This document shows, piece by piece, positions 1 to 5,363 of a stretch of DNA of 5,363 nt. The stretch is from assembly GCA_947086625.1 (NCBI GenBank), contig CAMTZV010000148.1, forward strand, positions 1 through 5,363, read 5' to 3'. Both the position numbers and the translations under genes were made by a program. The notes below the pieces were generated by a model. It worked only from the letters and a program-made list of their open reading frames with translations. It ran no database searches and had not been told where the DNA came from. Source of the stretch: an uncultured bacterium (GTDB taxonomy: Bacteria; Bacillota; Clostridia; Lachnospirales; Lachnospiraceae). Positions within the stretch are counted from its first letter, which is position 1; every line of letters begins with the position of its first letter.

Positions 1-31
1 GAACTGTTACTGTTTTTGAGCTTAGTGGACA

Positions 32-40
32 TGGTATAAT
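32..40 (+). promoter_or_regulatory. Extended -10 promoter for the protease operon
   Basis: A perfect TATAAT hexamer lies at 35-40 and is preceded by TGG, giving the TGnTATAAT extended -10 pattern of a housekeeping sigma factor. No good -35 box is found at 16-18 bases spacing (the region is T-rich, 11-17), which fits an extended -10 promoter that does not need one. Transcription would start near 46-48, giving a leader of only about 22 bases before the ATG at 70. The motif match is direct; its activity is inferred. Confidence 0.6.
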
Positions 41-57
41 ATGAGCACTTTCATATT

Positions 58-64
58 GCGAGGT
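58..64 (+). promoter_or_regulatory. Ribosome binding site of the subtilase gene
   Basis: GCGAGGT contains a GAGGT core complementary to the 16S rRNA 3' end. It lies 5 bases before the ATG at 70 and 8 bases before a second in-frame ATG at 73. The two adjacent ATG codons make the exact start ambiguous by one residue; spacing slightly favours 73. Confidence 0.55.
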
Positions 65-69
65 ATTAC

Positions 70-819
70 ATGATGAAAAAAAGATTTTTGGCGGCCCTGC
101 TCGTCGCGGGGCTGCTTACAGGTACGCAGGCGGGCAGCGTGCAGCCGGTACAGGCGGCGCAGGCGCGCGTGGAGGAGACCGCAGAGATGCTGGCGGCGGC
201 GACAGACGGGCTTGAGGCGGGCAGCTACGTGGAAGGGGAGGCGCTTGTCTCCATGGAAGCCGGCGCTGCAGCGGCTCTGGCAAAGGAGGGAACCTACCGC
301 TTTGATTCCCATGTGCAGGTGGAGTCGGTGAGCGCGTTCGGAGACGGGGAGGAAGCGGGAAAGACAAATTATATCGTTCACCTGACCTCTGACAAGTACA
401 GTGCGAAAGAACTGATGAAGCTGGCGCTGCGGCAGTATTACGTCGACGGCGTGAGCGCCAACGAATACCGCTATCTGCGCGCCGCGGACAGCTATCAAAA
501 GTCACAGTGGTATCTGGACGGCACGGGGACGGCGAGCAAGGGCATCCGCTTTTCAAAGCGGGGCGTGACGAACAAAAAGACGCCGGTCATTGCCGTCATA
601 GACACGGGCGTGAACTATTCGCATCCCGACCTTGCGGACAGCATGTGGAAAAATCCGTATCCTGGCAGGCTTGACGGTGACTGCGGGACGACGACGCCGA
701 CCCGATGGACTATGAGGGACACGGGACGCATGTGGCGGGCGTGGCCGCGGCGACGCAGAACAATGGGCTGGGCATCTGCGGTGTGGCGGACGCAAAGATC
801 ATGGCGCTCAAGGTCGTGA
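70..819 (+). CDS. Subtilase N-terminal fragment: signal peptide, propeptide, Asp motif
   Basis: This is the 249-aa product as the sequence stands. Residues 1-30 look like a Sec signal peptide: Lys/Arg start, hydrophobic AALLVAGLL core and an Ala-rich cleavage region near PVQAAQA. About 45-160 resemble a subtilase propeptide, ending in the SYQKSQWYLDG stretch that in this family joins the propeptide to the catalytic domain. Residues 172-188 carry the catalytic Asp motif (VIAVIDTGVNYSHPDL). From about residue 206 the translation is out of frame, Arg- and Trp-rich, and unrelated to any subtilase. Alone it lacks the His, Asn and Ser residues and cannot be a protease. It could at most be an exported propeptide-like product. 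Confidence 0.6.
   Translation: MMKKRFLAALLVAGLLTGTQAGSVQPVQAAQARVEETAEMLAAATDGLEAGSYVEGEALVSMEAGAAAALAKEGTYRFDSHVQVESVSAFGDGEEAGKTNYIVHLTSDKYSAKELMKLALRQYYVDGVSANEYRYLRAADSYQKSQWYLDGTGTASKGIRFSKRGVTNKKTPVIAVIDTGVNYSHPDLADSMWKNPYPGRLDGDCGTTTPTRWTMRDTGRMWRAWPRRRRTMGWASAVWRTQRSWRSRS
681..704 (+). other. Frameshift site in the subtilase gene
   Basis: Upstream the gene is read with codons starting at 70, 73 and so on; downstream the subtilase motifs lie in the frame of 705, one base earlier. The downstream frame has stops at 672-674 and 678-680, so the change must fall after 680. It should fall before the DADPMDYEGHGTH coding run. Loss of one G from a GGGG run at 685-687 is the simplest explanation. 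No X-XXY-YYZ slippery heptamer is present, so programmed frameshifting has little support. Confidence 0.8.
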
Positions 820-2192
820 AGGACAAAAAGAAGGAGATCACGGACGCTGCGGTCATCCGTGCGTTTGAGTACGTATACGAGGCCATGGAGGCGGGTGTGA
901 ACGTGAAGGCGGTCAACTGCTCGTGGGGCGGCAGCTACGACAGGAGCGGCATGCTCTCGGAGGCGATCAACGCGGTCGGAAAGAAGGGGGCGCTCACCGT
1001 ATTTGCGGCGGGGAACGACTCCGTCAACTGGGACAGCGTGCGGGGAACGCTGGCGACGCCGTTTGACCTCGACAGTCCCTACACGGTCATCGTGGGTGCG
1101 TCCAACGAGCAGGATACGGCGGCATATTATTCTGATTACGGCGCGGAGAACGTGGATGTATTTGCGCCGGGCAGCAATATGCTGTCCACCTATTTCGAGG
1201 ACGTGTATCTGCCGGGTATTTACGATACGGCGATGCGGGAGCGCTTGTCGGTCTACTACAATACATTCAGCGCGGACAGCGCGAACATCCTTCCCGCGGG
1301 ACAGACGTGGAAGGACTATTACACGGCCGAGCAGCTGGGCATTCCGACCGATTATTCGGTGAGCATCCGCGTCATAAAGAGCGGGGCGGACAGCTACGCG
1401 AAGATGGAGGTCGTGCGCAAGGCGGGCGAGGGCGTTGCCGGCGGGGAGGCGGCAGGCTCCGTCTATGTGGATGTGACCGATTTGCAGCTTGACCCGAACG
1501 CGACCTATTACGTGTCGTTTCTGGACGGCGCGGGCAGGGGAAGCGAGATGTGCTGGCAGGCGGGAAACAAGACGAGCACACCGCAGGAATCCCGTTTTGT
1601 GACGGTGGGCGGCAGGACTTATATGCGCATTATCGGGCTGGATGTTCCTCAGAAGGACGCCGGCAAAAAGAATTTGTTCTATCTGGACGATATCGCGATC
1701 TCTGCGGCAAACCCCGACAGCAAGCAGTTCGGCGCGTATATGTTCATGGAGGGGACGTCCATGGCGGCTCCGGTCGCAGCGGGCGCGGTGGCGGCCCTTG
1801 GCGCGGCAAACCCGAATTTATCCGCAAAGAGCCTGCGCAGCCTGCTCTTAAAGAGCGTGCGCAAGGTGAGCGCGCTCTCCGACCGCTGTAAAACCAGCGG
1901 CATCATCGATATGAGCAAGATGAAAACGTGGGCGACGAAGGTTTCCCTGAATAAGACGAGCGCGACGCTGCGCTACGGGAAGACGCTGACGCTGAAGGCG
2001 AAGGTTTCGCCGTCCTACGCGACGAGCACGAAGGTGACGTGGAAGTGCAGCAATACGAAGTACGCGACCGTGAACAGCAAGGGCGTTGTAAAGGCGAAAA
2101 AGGCCGGCATCGGGTATACGGTGACCGTCACGGCGACTGCGTCCGACGGCAGCAAACAGAAGGCTTCCTGCAGGATTAAACTTAAGAAATAG
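705..2192 (+). CDS. Subtilase C-terminal fragment: His, Asn, Ser motifs and Ig-like domain
   Basis: This 495-aa reading frame holds most of the catalytic domain. The His motif GHGTHVAG is at its very start (catalytic His codon 720-722), the VNCSWGG strand is near 912-932, the oxyanion Asn codon is at 1014-1016, and the nucleophile Ser is at 1758-1760 in GTSMAAP. A foreign-looking segment (1194-1706) interrupts the domain, and a Big_2-type Ig-like domain occupies 1938-2189. No Shine-Dalgarno sequence precedes the ATG at 705, and the open frame extends upstream without a stop only to 681. It is therefore best read as the displaced remainder of the gene starting at 70, not a separate gene. It has no signal peptide and lacks the catalytic Asp. 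Confidence 0.6.
   Translation: MDYEGHGTHVAGVAAATQNNGLGICGVADAKIMALKVVKDKKKEITDAAVIRAFEYVYEAMEAGVNVKAVNCSWGGSYDRSGMLSEAINAVGKKGALTVFAAGNDSVNWDSVRGTLATPFDLDSPYTVIVGASNEQDTAAYYSDYGAENVDVFAPGSNMLSTYFEDVYLPGIYDTAMRERLSVYYNTFSADSANILPAGQTWKDYYTAEQLGIPTDYSVSIRVIKSGADSYAKMEVVRKAGEGVAGGEAAGSVYVDVTDLQLDPNATYYVSFLDGAGRGSEMCWQAGNKTSTPQESRFVTVGGRTYMRIIGLDVPQKDAGKKNLFYLDDIAISAANPDSKQFGAYMFMEGTSMAAPVAAGAVAALGAANPNLSAKSLRSLLLKSVRKVSALSDRCKTSGIIDMSKMKTWATKVSLNKTSATLRYGKTLTLKAKVSPSYATSTKVTWKCSNTKYATVNSKGVVKAKKAGIGYTVTVTATASDGSKQKASCRIKLKK
1194..1706 (+). other. Inserted domain inside the subtilase catalytic domain
   Basis: In a typical subtilisin the stretch after the APG-type loop runs within a few dozen residues to the GTSMAAP serine motif. 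Here about 171 codons lie between LSTY (ending 1193) and the return to family-like sequence near 1731. The segment is rich in beta-prone residues and ends in FYLDDIAIS. That ending resembles the closing strand of jelly-roll carbohydrate-binding or MAM-like domains, which often end in a Y-x-D-D-I pattern. A galactose-binding-like beta-sandwich inserted in the protease is inferred from this; the insertion itself is directly visible from the motif spacing. Confidence 0.6.
1938..2189 (+). other. Big_2-type bacterial Ig-like domain of the subtilase
   Basis: The C-terminal 84 residues show the usual Big_2 pattern: a KVSLNKTSATLRYGKTLTL opening strand, VSPSYATSTKVTWKCSN with the conserved Trp, then ATVNSKGVVKAKKAG and a last strand VTVTATASDGS. 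Such domains sit on secreted or surface proteins and serve as spacers or adhesion modules. No LPxTG sorting signal or membrane anchor follows, so the protein would be released or held non-covalently at the surface. Confidence 0.85.
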
Positions 2193-2197
2193 AGGGA
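2191..2197 (+). promoter_or_regulatory. Ribosome binding site overlapping the protease stop codon
   Basis: AGAGGGA begins inside the protease TAG stop (2190-2192) and lies 9 bases before the ATG at 2207. This supports 2207 over the later ATG at 2216, which would be 18 bases away. The overlap suggests that ribosomes finishing the protease help start the next gene, so a frameshift in the protease could also lower expression of this protein. Confidence 0.6.
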
Positions 2198-2206
2198 AAC
2201 GAATCG

Positions 2207-3466
2207 ATGGAGAATATGAAAAAGCAAAACAGGTCGAGATGGTTTTTACGGCGTCTGATGTGCGCGGCGCTTGTGTTCTGCACGGTGTTCGCCGCGTTTG
2301 CCGCTACGCCCGTGCAGGTCAGGGCAAATAATTTTGTCGAGGAATACAGGGATATGATCGGCCAGGGCGGATATATTTATTATGTAAAGACAAAGACGAC
2401 GGCAAAGGGCGACGGGGCGGTCATCTACCGCATGAAGGTGGCCACGGCGGAGAAGTCGAAGGTCATCGAGGAGACGCACGGGATTATAAACATGTGTGTG
2501 AGCGGGCCGAACCTGTTCTATACGACCTACAGCGAGGACGGGATGCGCTGGGAGATCTGGCACTGCAATCTGGACGGCAGCGAAGCGGAAAGGGTGTGCG
2601 ACGGATGTCTCTGCTATGCGGACGGCGCGGATCTTTACGGGATCAAATATGTGGGTGCAAATACGCGCCTGTTTCACGTGGGGCTCTCGGCAAACGGGAA
2701 GCGCACGGCGGTTAAGACGGTGAAGGAGGGCACGGTGCTCGACTATGCCTGCACGGTCGATAAGACGAGCTATTATTACACCTACAACGGGAAAACGGAG
2801 CGGATTGCCCTCTATGCGCTTGAGAAGGGGAAGACAAAGCTTAAAAAGCTTGCGACCGAAAAGCGGGCCGAAAACGACTCCAACTCGGCGCTGCTCGTCT
2901 CCGACGTGAAGCGTATCAACGGCGAGCTGTACTACAATTACGGCTCGTATGAGGGGAGCGGGCATTTCTGGTACGGCACGATCAAAAAGCTCACGGCAGA
3001 CGGGAAAAAGAAGGTCGTCGGCAAAAACGTTGAAAACGATACGATTATCGCGGGGACGAAGGAGCTCTATTTTTACGACAGCCTTGCCGGCTGCTATTAC
3101 AAATATGATCTCGCAGCCGGGAAAAAGACGAAGTATGCGATGGAGTACAGGGAGGGCGTAAACTATATCATTCTCGGCGATAAGACCTATATGGCAGACA
3201 CGTCGAATAAGAAAAAAATAACGATCTCCCGCTTTAATTCGGGAACCGCACAGGAGACGCTTACAAAGGATTTCATCACGATCCCGTTTAAGCAGAAGGC
3301 GAACGTCTCCTACTCGGTGAGCATGAGGCAGGTCGGGATCTACAATATGGTGTGCGTGACGGGAACGGATTTCACGGATCAAAGCTACGGCTGGCACGGC
3401 AATGTAGTCAGCGTGGACTGGTACATCACGGACGGGGCCGGGACAGTGCTCGGGTCGTTTCGATGA
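2207..3466 (+). CDS. Secreted seven-repeat propeller-like protein (DUF5050-like)
   Basis: This 419-aa protein begins with a signal peptide: an Arg-rich start (RSRWFLRR), a hydrophobic core at about 17-33 and likely cleavage near VRA-NN (residue 40). The mature part shows about seven repeats of an aromatic beta strand (YYV, LFYTT, LYGI, YYYTY, LYYNY, LYFYD, TYMAD) followed by a short residue-naming strand and a turn such as LDGS, ANGK, EKGK or ADGK. The repeats lie at about 56-88, 102-131, 142-170, 188-217, 239-271, 286-310 and 326-354. This is the look of a beta-propeller as in DUF5050/LRP-like secreted proteins of Clostridia; the fold is inferred, not shown. A further 60-residue tail follows. 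No enzyme motif is seen. The gene starts 14 bases after the protease stop, with AGAGGGA at 2191-2197 as ribosome binding site overlapping that stop codon, so co-translation is likely. It could bind a substrate, cell-wall glycan or the protease itself. Confidence is high that it is a real gene and moderate for the fold. Confidence 0.85.
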   Translation: MENMKKQNRSRWFLRRLMCAALVFCTVFAAFAATPVQVRANNFVEEYRDMIGQGGYIYYVKTKTTAKGDGAVIYRMKVATAEKSKVIEETHGIINMCVSGPNLFYTTYSEDGMRWEIWHCNLDGSEAERVCDGCLCYADGADLYGIKYVGANTRLFHVGLSANGKRTAVKTVKEGTVLDYACTVDKTSYYYTYNGKTERIALYALEKGKTKLKKLATEKRAENDSNSALLVSDVKRINGELYYNYGSYEGSGHFWYGTIKKLTADGKKKVVGKNVENDTIIAGTKELYFYDSLAGCYYKYDLAAGKKTKYAMEYREGVNYIILGDKTYMADTSNKKKITISRFNSGTAQETLTKDFITIPFKQKANVSYSVSMRQVGIYNMVCVTGTDFTDQSYGWHGNVVSVDWYITDGAGTVLGSFR

Positions 3467-3497
3467 ACCTGCGGTTTTAAGCGCCGGAGGGCATACA

Positions 3498-3542
3498 TTG
3501 GATAAACTGTTACACGGAAACGGAAAGGAACGCAGCTTATGA
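3498..3542 (+). CDS. Possible 14-codon leader ORF overlapping the SseB-like gene start
   Basis: A TTG at 3498 follows GGAGGG (3486-3491) at 6 bases spacing. It opens a frame of 14 codons (product MDKLLHGNGKERSL if TTG is read as Met) that ends at TGA 3540-3542. Its stop overlaps the ATG of the next gene as ATGA (3539-3542), the classic layout for translational coupling. The peptide matches no family known to me. It may be a real leader peptide, the remnant of an earlier start of the downstream gene, or chance, because short frames with these features can occur at random. Confidence 0.25.
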   Translation: MDKLLHGNGKERSL

Positions 3543-4438
3543 CAGAAAATCAGAGATTGATCGGGGAGATCGAGGGTCTTTTAGAAACGTACAAGGGGGG
3601 CATCACGCCGGAACAGTCGGGCGGTCTGATCGAGAAGATGCGCGGGGCAATGCTCATTGTGCCGGTGAACTTCCCGCAGGACGAGACGCTCGCCGCGATG
3701 CAGAGGGAGCTTTCGCGCACGGGACAGCCGGTGAGGATGCCAAAGGACGCAAAGCCGGTTCCGGTGCTCATACAAAATCCGAACAAGGAGCAGTTTCTCG
3801 CGGTTTACACCTCACTCGCGCAGCTCCCGAAGGACGTGAAGCACAACGGCGTCATCGAGATGAAATTCGACGCCTGCATGGAGTATGTAAAAAATTCCAA
3901 AAACCCGGTGTTCGGCGTGGTCGTGAATCCGTTTTCGCACAACTTCATTTTAAGGCCCCGGAAGGAGCAGCAGGTGACGGCAGCGCAGTTTCATCCGCTC
4001 GCGCGCAAAAACGTGGAGTATGTGCTTTTGCCGCACAGCATTTACACGAAGGGAAAAGAATATTTTGACAGCATCGACGCTTCCGTGCTGTTCCAGTTTT
4101 TTAAGGATCAGTATCAGAACAAGCTGCCGATGCCTTACGGCGAGGAGGATTTTGAGGTCATGCAGCTTGGCATCGATCCGAAGCTCGATATGATCCACAT
4201 GGCGATGCCGACGAAAAAGCTGGAGCAGGGCGGCTGTATCCGTATCTACGCGACATGGCACAAGGAGGCGGACCGTGCAGGCTATTACATGATTGTGCGC
4301 GGCGAGGAGAAGTCCGAGCGGCGGTTTTTGTACATGGACGACACCGGGCGGGCGAACGATCTTGGCGCGGCCCCCGTTGAGAGCGGTGAGATGCAGCGGA
4401 TTATGGATCTTGAGCTGGAGCGGTATGCAAAAAACTAG
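3539..4438 (+). CDS. SseB-family protein
   Basis: This is a 299-aa soluble protein with no signal peptide or membrane segment. Residues about 35-140 fit the SseB N-terminal domain. They include a hydrophobic strand (AMLIVPVNF), the PVLIQNPNKEQFLAVYTS region typical of the family, and the FGVVVNPFSHNFIL strand. About 155-290 form a second mixed alpha/beta part that fits the SseB C-terminal domain in position and length. The family is named for a protein whose over-production enhances serine sensitivity in Escherichia coli; its biochemical role is unknown, and in Firmicutes such domains occur in many uncharacterised proteins. The start at 3539 has AAAGGA (3524-3529) 9 bases upstream. A possible short leader frame overlaps the start codon. 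The next gene follows 69 bases after the stop, on the same strand. Family assignment is from sequence appearance alone; no catalytic motif is seen. Confidence 0.75.
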   Translation: MTENQRLIGEIEGLLETYKGGITPEQSGGLIEKMRGAMLIVPVNFPQDETLAAMQRELSRTGQPVRMPKDAKPVPVLIQNPNKEQFLAVYTSLAQLPKDVKHNGVIEMKFDACMEYVKNSKNPVFGVVVNPFSHNFILRPRKEQQVTAAQFHPLARKNVEYVLLPHSIYTKGKEYFDSIDASVLFQFFKDQYQNKLPMPYGEEDFEVMQLGIDPKLDMIHMAMPTKKLEQGGCIRIYATWHKEADRAGYYMIVRGEEKSERRFLYMDDTGRANDLGAAPVESGEMQRIMDLELERYAKN

Positions 4439-4486
4439 TATGGCTCATACCGGAGACGGGTCGGATGTGCAGGGCTCTGGCGGGTC

Positions 4487-4498
4487 AGGAGGGAAAGG
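4487..4498 (+). promoter_or_regulatory. Ribosome binding region of the membrane-tethered protein
   Basis: AGGAGGGAAAGG contains a strong AGGAGGG core 14 bases from the ATG at 4508 and a weaker AAAGG at 9 bases. No ATG, GTG or TTG in the right frame lies closer to the strong core, so the ATG is kept. Translation may be modest unless the weaker site is used. Confidence 0.4.
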
Positions 4499-4507
4499 CA
4501 GAGGAAG

Positions 4508-5191
4508 ATGTTTGGATTTTTATGGCTTGTGATCATACTGATTATTGCGGTGCGGGTTTTGAACGCCTCAAAGACGGGCGGGCAGAATCGGAACAGGACG
4601 GGAAAAGGGACGCAGCCGAACCGGCCCACGGTGCAAAGGACGCAGGGGAAGTGGTCGGGCGGACAGGGGATGGGGCAGCAGGGCGGCTCATACAGCCAGC
4701 CGGCACGTCCCGCACAGCCTGCGGGCGGATACAGCCAGCCGGCACGTCCCGCGCAGCCCGCGGGCGGATATGGGCAGCAGCGCACAAACGACAGGCGCTA
4801 CGCGATGCCGGCGCGTCCGGTGCAGTCGGCGGCGTATCCCGAAAAGAAGAAGGCGAAAACCGAGAATACCATTTTGCAGAAGGCGCGGGCAAACGCGTCG
4901 GAGCATTTTAACGAGGATACACTGGAAGCGCGGGGAGCCGCAGAGCTCGGGCATGTGCCGCAGGGCGGCGAGATCATGCGGGATAAGGCGATGGAGCGGC
5001 ACATCCACAGCGTGCACGGGGAGGATCACGGCACCGAGCTGCGCAACCGGCCCGGCGTGGACGATTTTGACACCTGGCATCTCGTGGACGAGGTGAACGA
5101 CCTCATCGTCAAGGGCTACAGCGGGAACCTGGAATTTGAGCGCGATTTTCTGGCGGAGGGGCTGGATATGCTGAACCGCGTCTCGATGTAG
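4508..5191 (+). CDS. Membrane-tethered protein with Gln/Pro/Gly-rich linker and His cluster
   Basis: I do not recognise this 227-aa protein. Residues 2-19 (FGFLWLVIILIIAVRVL) form one membrane segment. The first positive residues follow it (R16, K22, R28, R30), so by the positive-inside rule the rest would lie in the cytoplasm. Residues about 21-110 are low-complexity and rich in Gln, Gly, Pro, Asn and Arg, and include two exact 13-residue copies of YSQPARPAQPAGG and a worn third copy near 98-109. A charged, ordered-looking domain follows (about 117-227) with His at 165, 167, 170 and 174 (HIHSVHGEDH) and a helix-rich acidic end (DDFDTWHLVDEVNDLIVKGYSGN). The layout (anchor, flexible linker, compact domain) suggests a tethered binding module; metal binding is only a guess from the His spacing. 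The ATG at 4508 is the only sensible start. The AGGAGGG at 4487-4493 is 14 bases away, farther than usual, while AAAGG at 4494-4498 is 9 bases away. Confidence 0.8.
   Translation: MFGFLWLVIILIIAVRVLNASKTGGQNRNRTGKGTQPNRPTVQRTQGKWSGGQGMGQQGGSYSQPARPAQPAGGYSQPARPAQPAGGYGQQRTNDRRYAMPARPVQSAAYPEKKKAKTENTILQKARANASEHFNEDTLEARGAAELGHVPQGGEIMRDKAMERHIHSVHGEDHGTELRNRPGVDDFDTWHLVDEVNDLIVKGYSGNLEFERDFLAEGLDMLNRVSM
4691..4768 (+). repeat. Two 39-bp tandem repeats in the linker
   Basis: Units at 4691-4729 and 4730-4768 are identical except for two third-position changes (GCA/GCG and CCT/CCC), so both encode the same 13 residues, YSQPARPAQPAGG. A degenerate third copy (YAMPARPVQSA) lies at 4799-4831. Synonymous-only differences fit either a recent duplication or selection on the peptide. 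In-frame units of this kind can expand or contract by replication slippage and so may vary in number between strains. Confidence 0.85.
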
Positions 5192-5208
5192 CGGGTGTAA
5201 TATGATAC

Positions 5209-5215
5209 AGGAGGG
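5209..5215 (+). promoter_or_regulatory. Ribosome binding site of the last, partial gene
   Basis: AGGAGGG lies 7 bases before the ATG at 5223, the strongest and best-spaced Shine-Dalgarno sequence in the window. It supports both the reality of the truncated gene and its start. Confidence 0.75.
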
Positions 5216-5222
5216 TATTGGA

Positions 5223-5363
5223 ATGGAGCAGAGCAGTCAAAGCAGACAGACAGAAGAAGAGAGACCGGAGCATTTTGATGATCTGATGGCATTTCTGGAC
5301 GCGGACACCTATGAGGAAAAGCTCGAGATCCTGCACCGGATGCAGTATGACCTGACCAATTCG
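5223..5363 (+). CDS. Acidic hypothetical protein, partial (5' end only)
   Basis: The first 47 codons are visible before the window ends. The N-terminus is Gln/Ser/Glu-rich and disordered-looking (MEQSSQSRQTEEERPE). It is followed by a helix-forming stretch (HFDDLMAFLDADTYEEKLEIL) and HRMQYDLTNS. No signal peptide or membrane segment is present, so the product is probably cytoplasmic. A strong Shine-Dalgarno sequence and the 31-base gap from the preceding stop place it in the same transcription unit. I do not recognise the family; the helical start could belong to a small conserved hypothetical of Clostridia. Function cannot be given from this fragment. Confidence 0.7.
   Translation, partial: MEQSSQSRQTEEERPEHFDDLMAFLDADTYEEKLEILHRMQYDLTNS

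Larger units (their letters stand above)
70..2192 (+). pseudogene. Secreted S8 subtilisin-like serine protease, frameshifted
   Basis: Read through one -1 frameshift, this is a complete subtilase of about 707 aa. It starts with a signal peptide (residues 1 to about 30, MMKKR then a hydrophobic core) and a propeptide (about 45-160). The catalytic domain follows: Asp178 in VIDTG, His218 in GHGTHVAG, oxyanion Asn316 in AAGN and Ser564 in GTSMAAP. A Big_2-type Ig-like domain closes the protein (about 624-707). All four key residues of the family are present, so the enzyme would be expected to be active if made in one piece. Subtilases cleave proteins outside the cell after removal of the propeptide. 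The frame changes between 681 and 704: the upstream frame continues as Arg/Trp-rich nonsense to 819, and the downstream frame has no ribosome binding site of its own. Restoring one G in the GGG at 685-687 would give a natural DDDADPMDYEGHGTH run. A true pseudogene and a sequencing error cannot be told apart here. The Asn-Ser spacing is far longer than in subtilisin because of an inserted domain. Confidence 0.85.

Noticed and set aside
688..696. GACGACGAC triplet run as the cause of the frame change
   Set aside because: Slippage in a triplet repeat adds or removes whole codons and cannot shift the frame; the GGG beside it can.
681..704. Programmed -1 ribosomal frameshift in the protease
   Set aside because: No slippery heptamer or clear downstream pseudoknot is present, and subtilases are not known to need frameshifting.
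2246..3397. A 383-codon open frame on the minus strand opposite the propeller-like gene
   Set aside because: It has His/Arg/Val/Ile-rich composition typical of an antisense shadow in GC-rich coding DNA, with no recognisable domain and no ribosome binding site. The plus-strand gene has a signal peptide and clear repeats.
3466..3478. Possible terminator AACC-TGC-GGTT followed by TTTT after the propeller-like gene
   Set aside because: The stem has only four base pairs and the T run only four bases, too weak for an intrinsic terminator.
4440..4532. A 30-codon frame starting just after the SseB-like stop
   Set aside because: It lacks a ribosome binding site, is Gly/Ser-rich noise and overlaps the start of the membrane-tethered protein.
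5196..5206. Possible promoter TGTAATATGAT before the last gene
   Set aside because: There is no -35 box at proper spacing, and the implied start site would cut into or pass the Shine-Dalgarno sequence.

Overview
The window reads as part of a chromosome of an anaerobic, fairly GC-rich Firmicute, most likely a Lachnospiraceae/Clostridia gut-type bacterium. This placement is an inference. It rests on the Gram-positive style AGGAGG ribosome binding sites, the mix of a subtilase with a bacterial Ig-like tail, a repeat-rich propeller-type secreted protein and an SseB-like protein, and the even GC-rich codon use. No rRNA, tRNA, CRISPR array, insertion sequence or phage gene is visible.

Layout: every real gene is on the + strand, and the genes are closely packed (14, 72, 69 and 31 bases apart) with no convincing terminator between them, so one operon is plausible. 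An extended -10 promoter (positions 32-40) sits just before the first gene. (1) 70-2192 is a secreted S8 subtilisin-like protease, about 707 aa when its frame is restored. It has a signal peptide, propeptide, catalytic domain and C-terminal Big_2-type Ig-like domain. The sequence as given is broken by a -1 frameshift near position 685, between the catalytic Asp and the catalytic His. (2) 2207-3466 is a 419-aa secreted protein with about seven propeller-like repeats, 14 bases behind the protease and probably translationally coupled to it. (3) 3539-4438 is a 299-aa cytoplasmic SseB-family protein. A tiny TTG-initiated reading frame with a good Shine-Dalgarno sequence precedes it and overlaps its start codon by ATGA. 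(4) 4508-5191 is a 227-aa protein with one N-terminal membrane segment, a Gln/Pro/Gly-rich linker holding a 39-bp tandem repeat, and a charged C-terminal domain with a His cluster. (5) 5223 to the window end is the start of an acidic hypothetical protein, cut by the window edge.

How the parts work together is not certain. The first two genes make exported proteins and look like a pair (protease plus a possible binding or partner protein). The last three make cytoplasmic or membrane-tethered proteins of unknown role. The observations most worth following are the protease frameshift, the roughly 170-residue insert inside the protease catalytic domain, and the unnamed membrane-tethered His-cluster protein.
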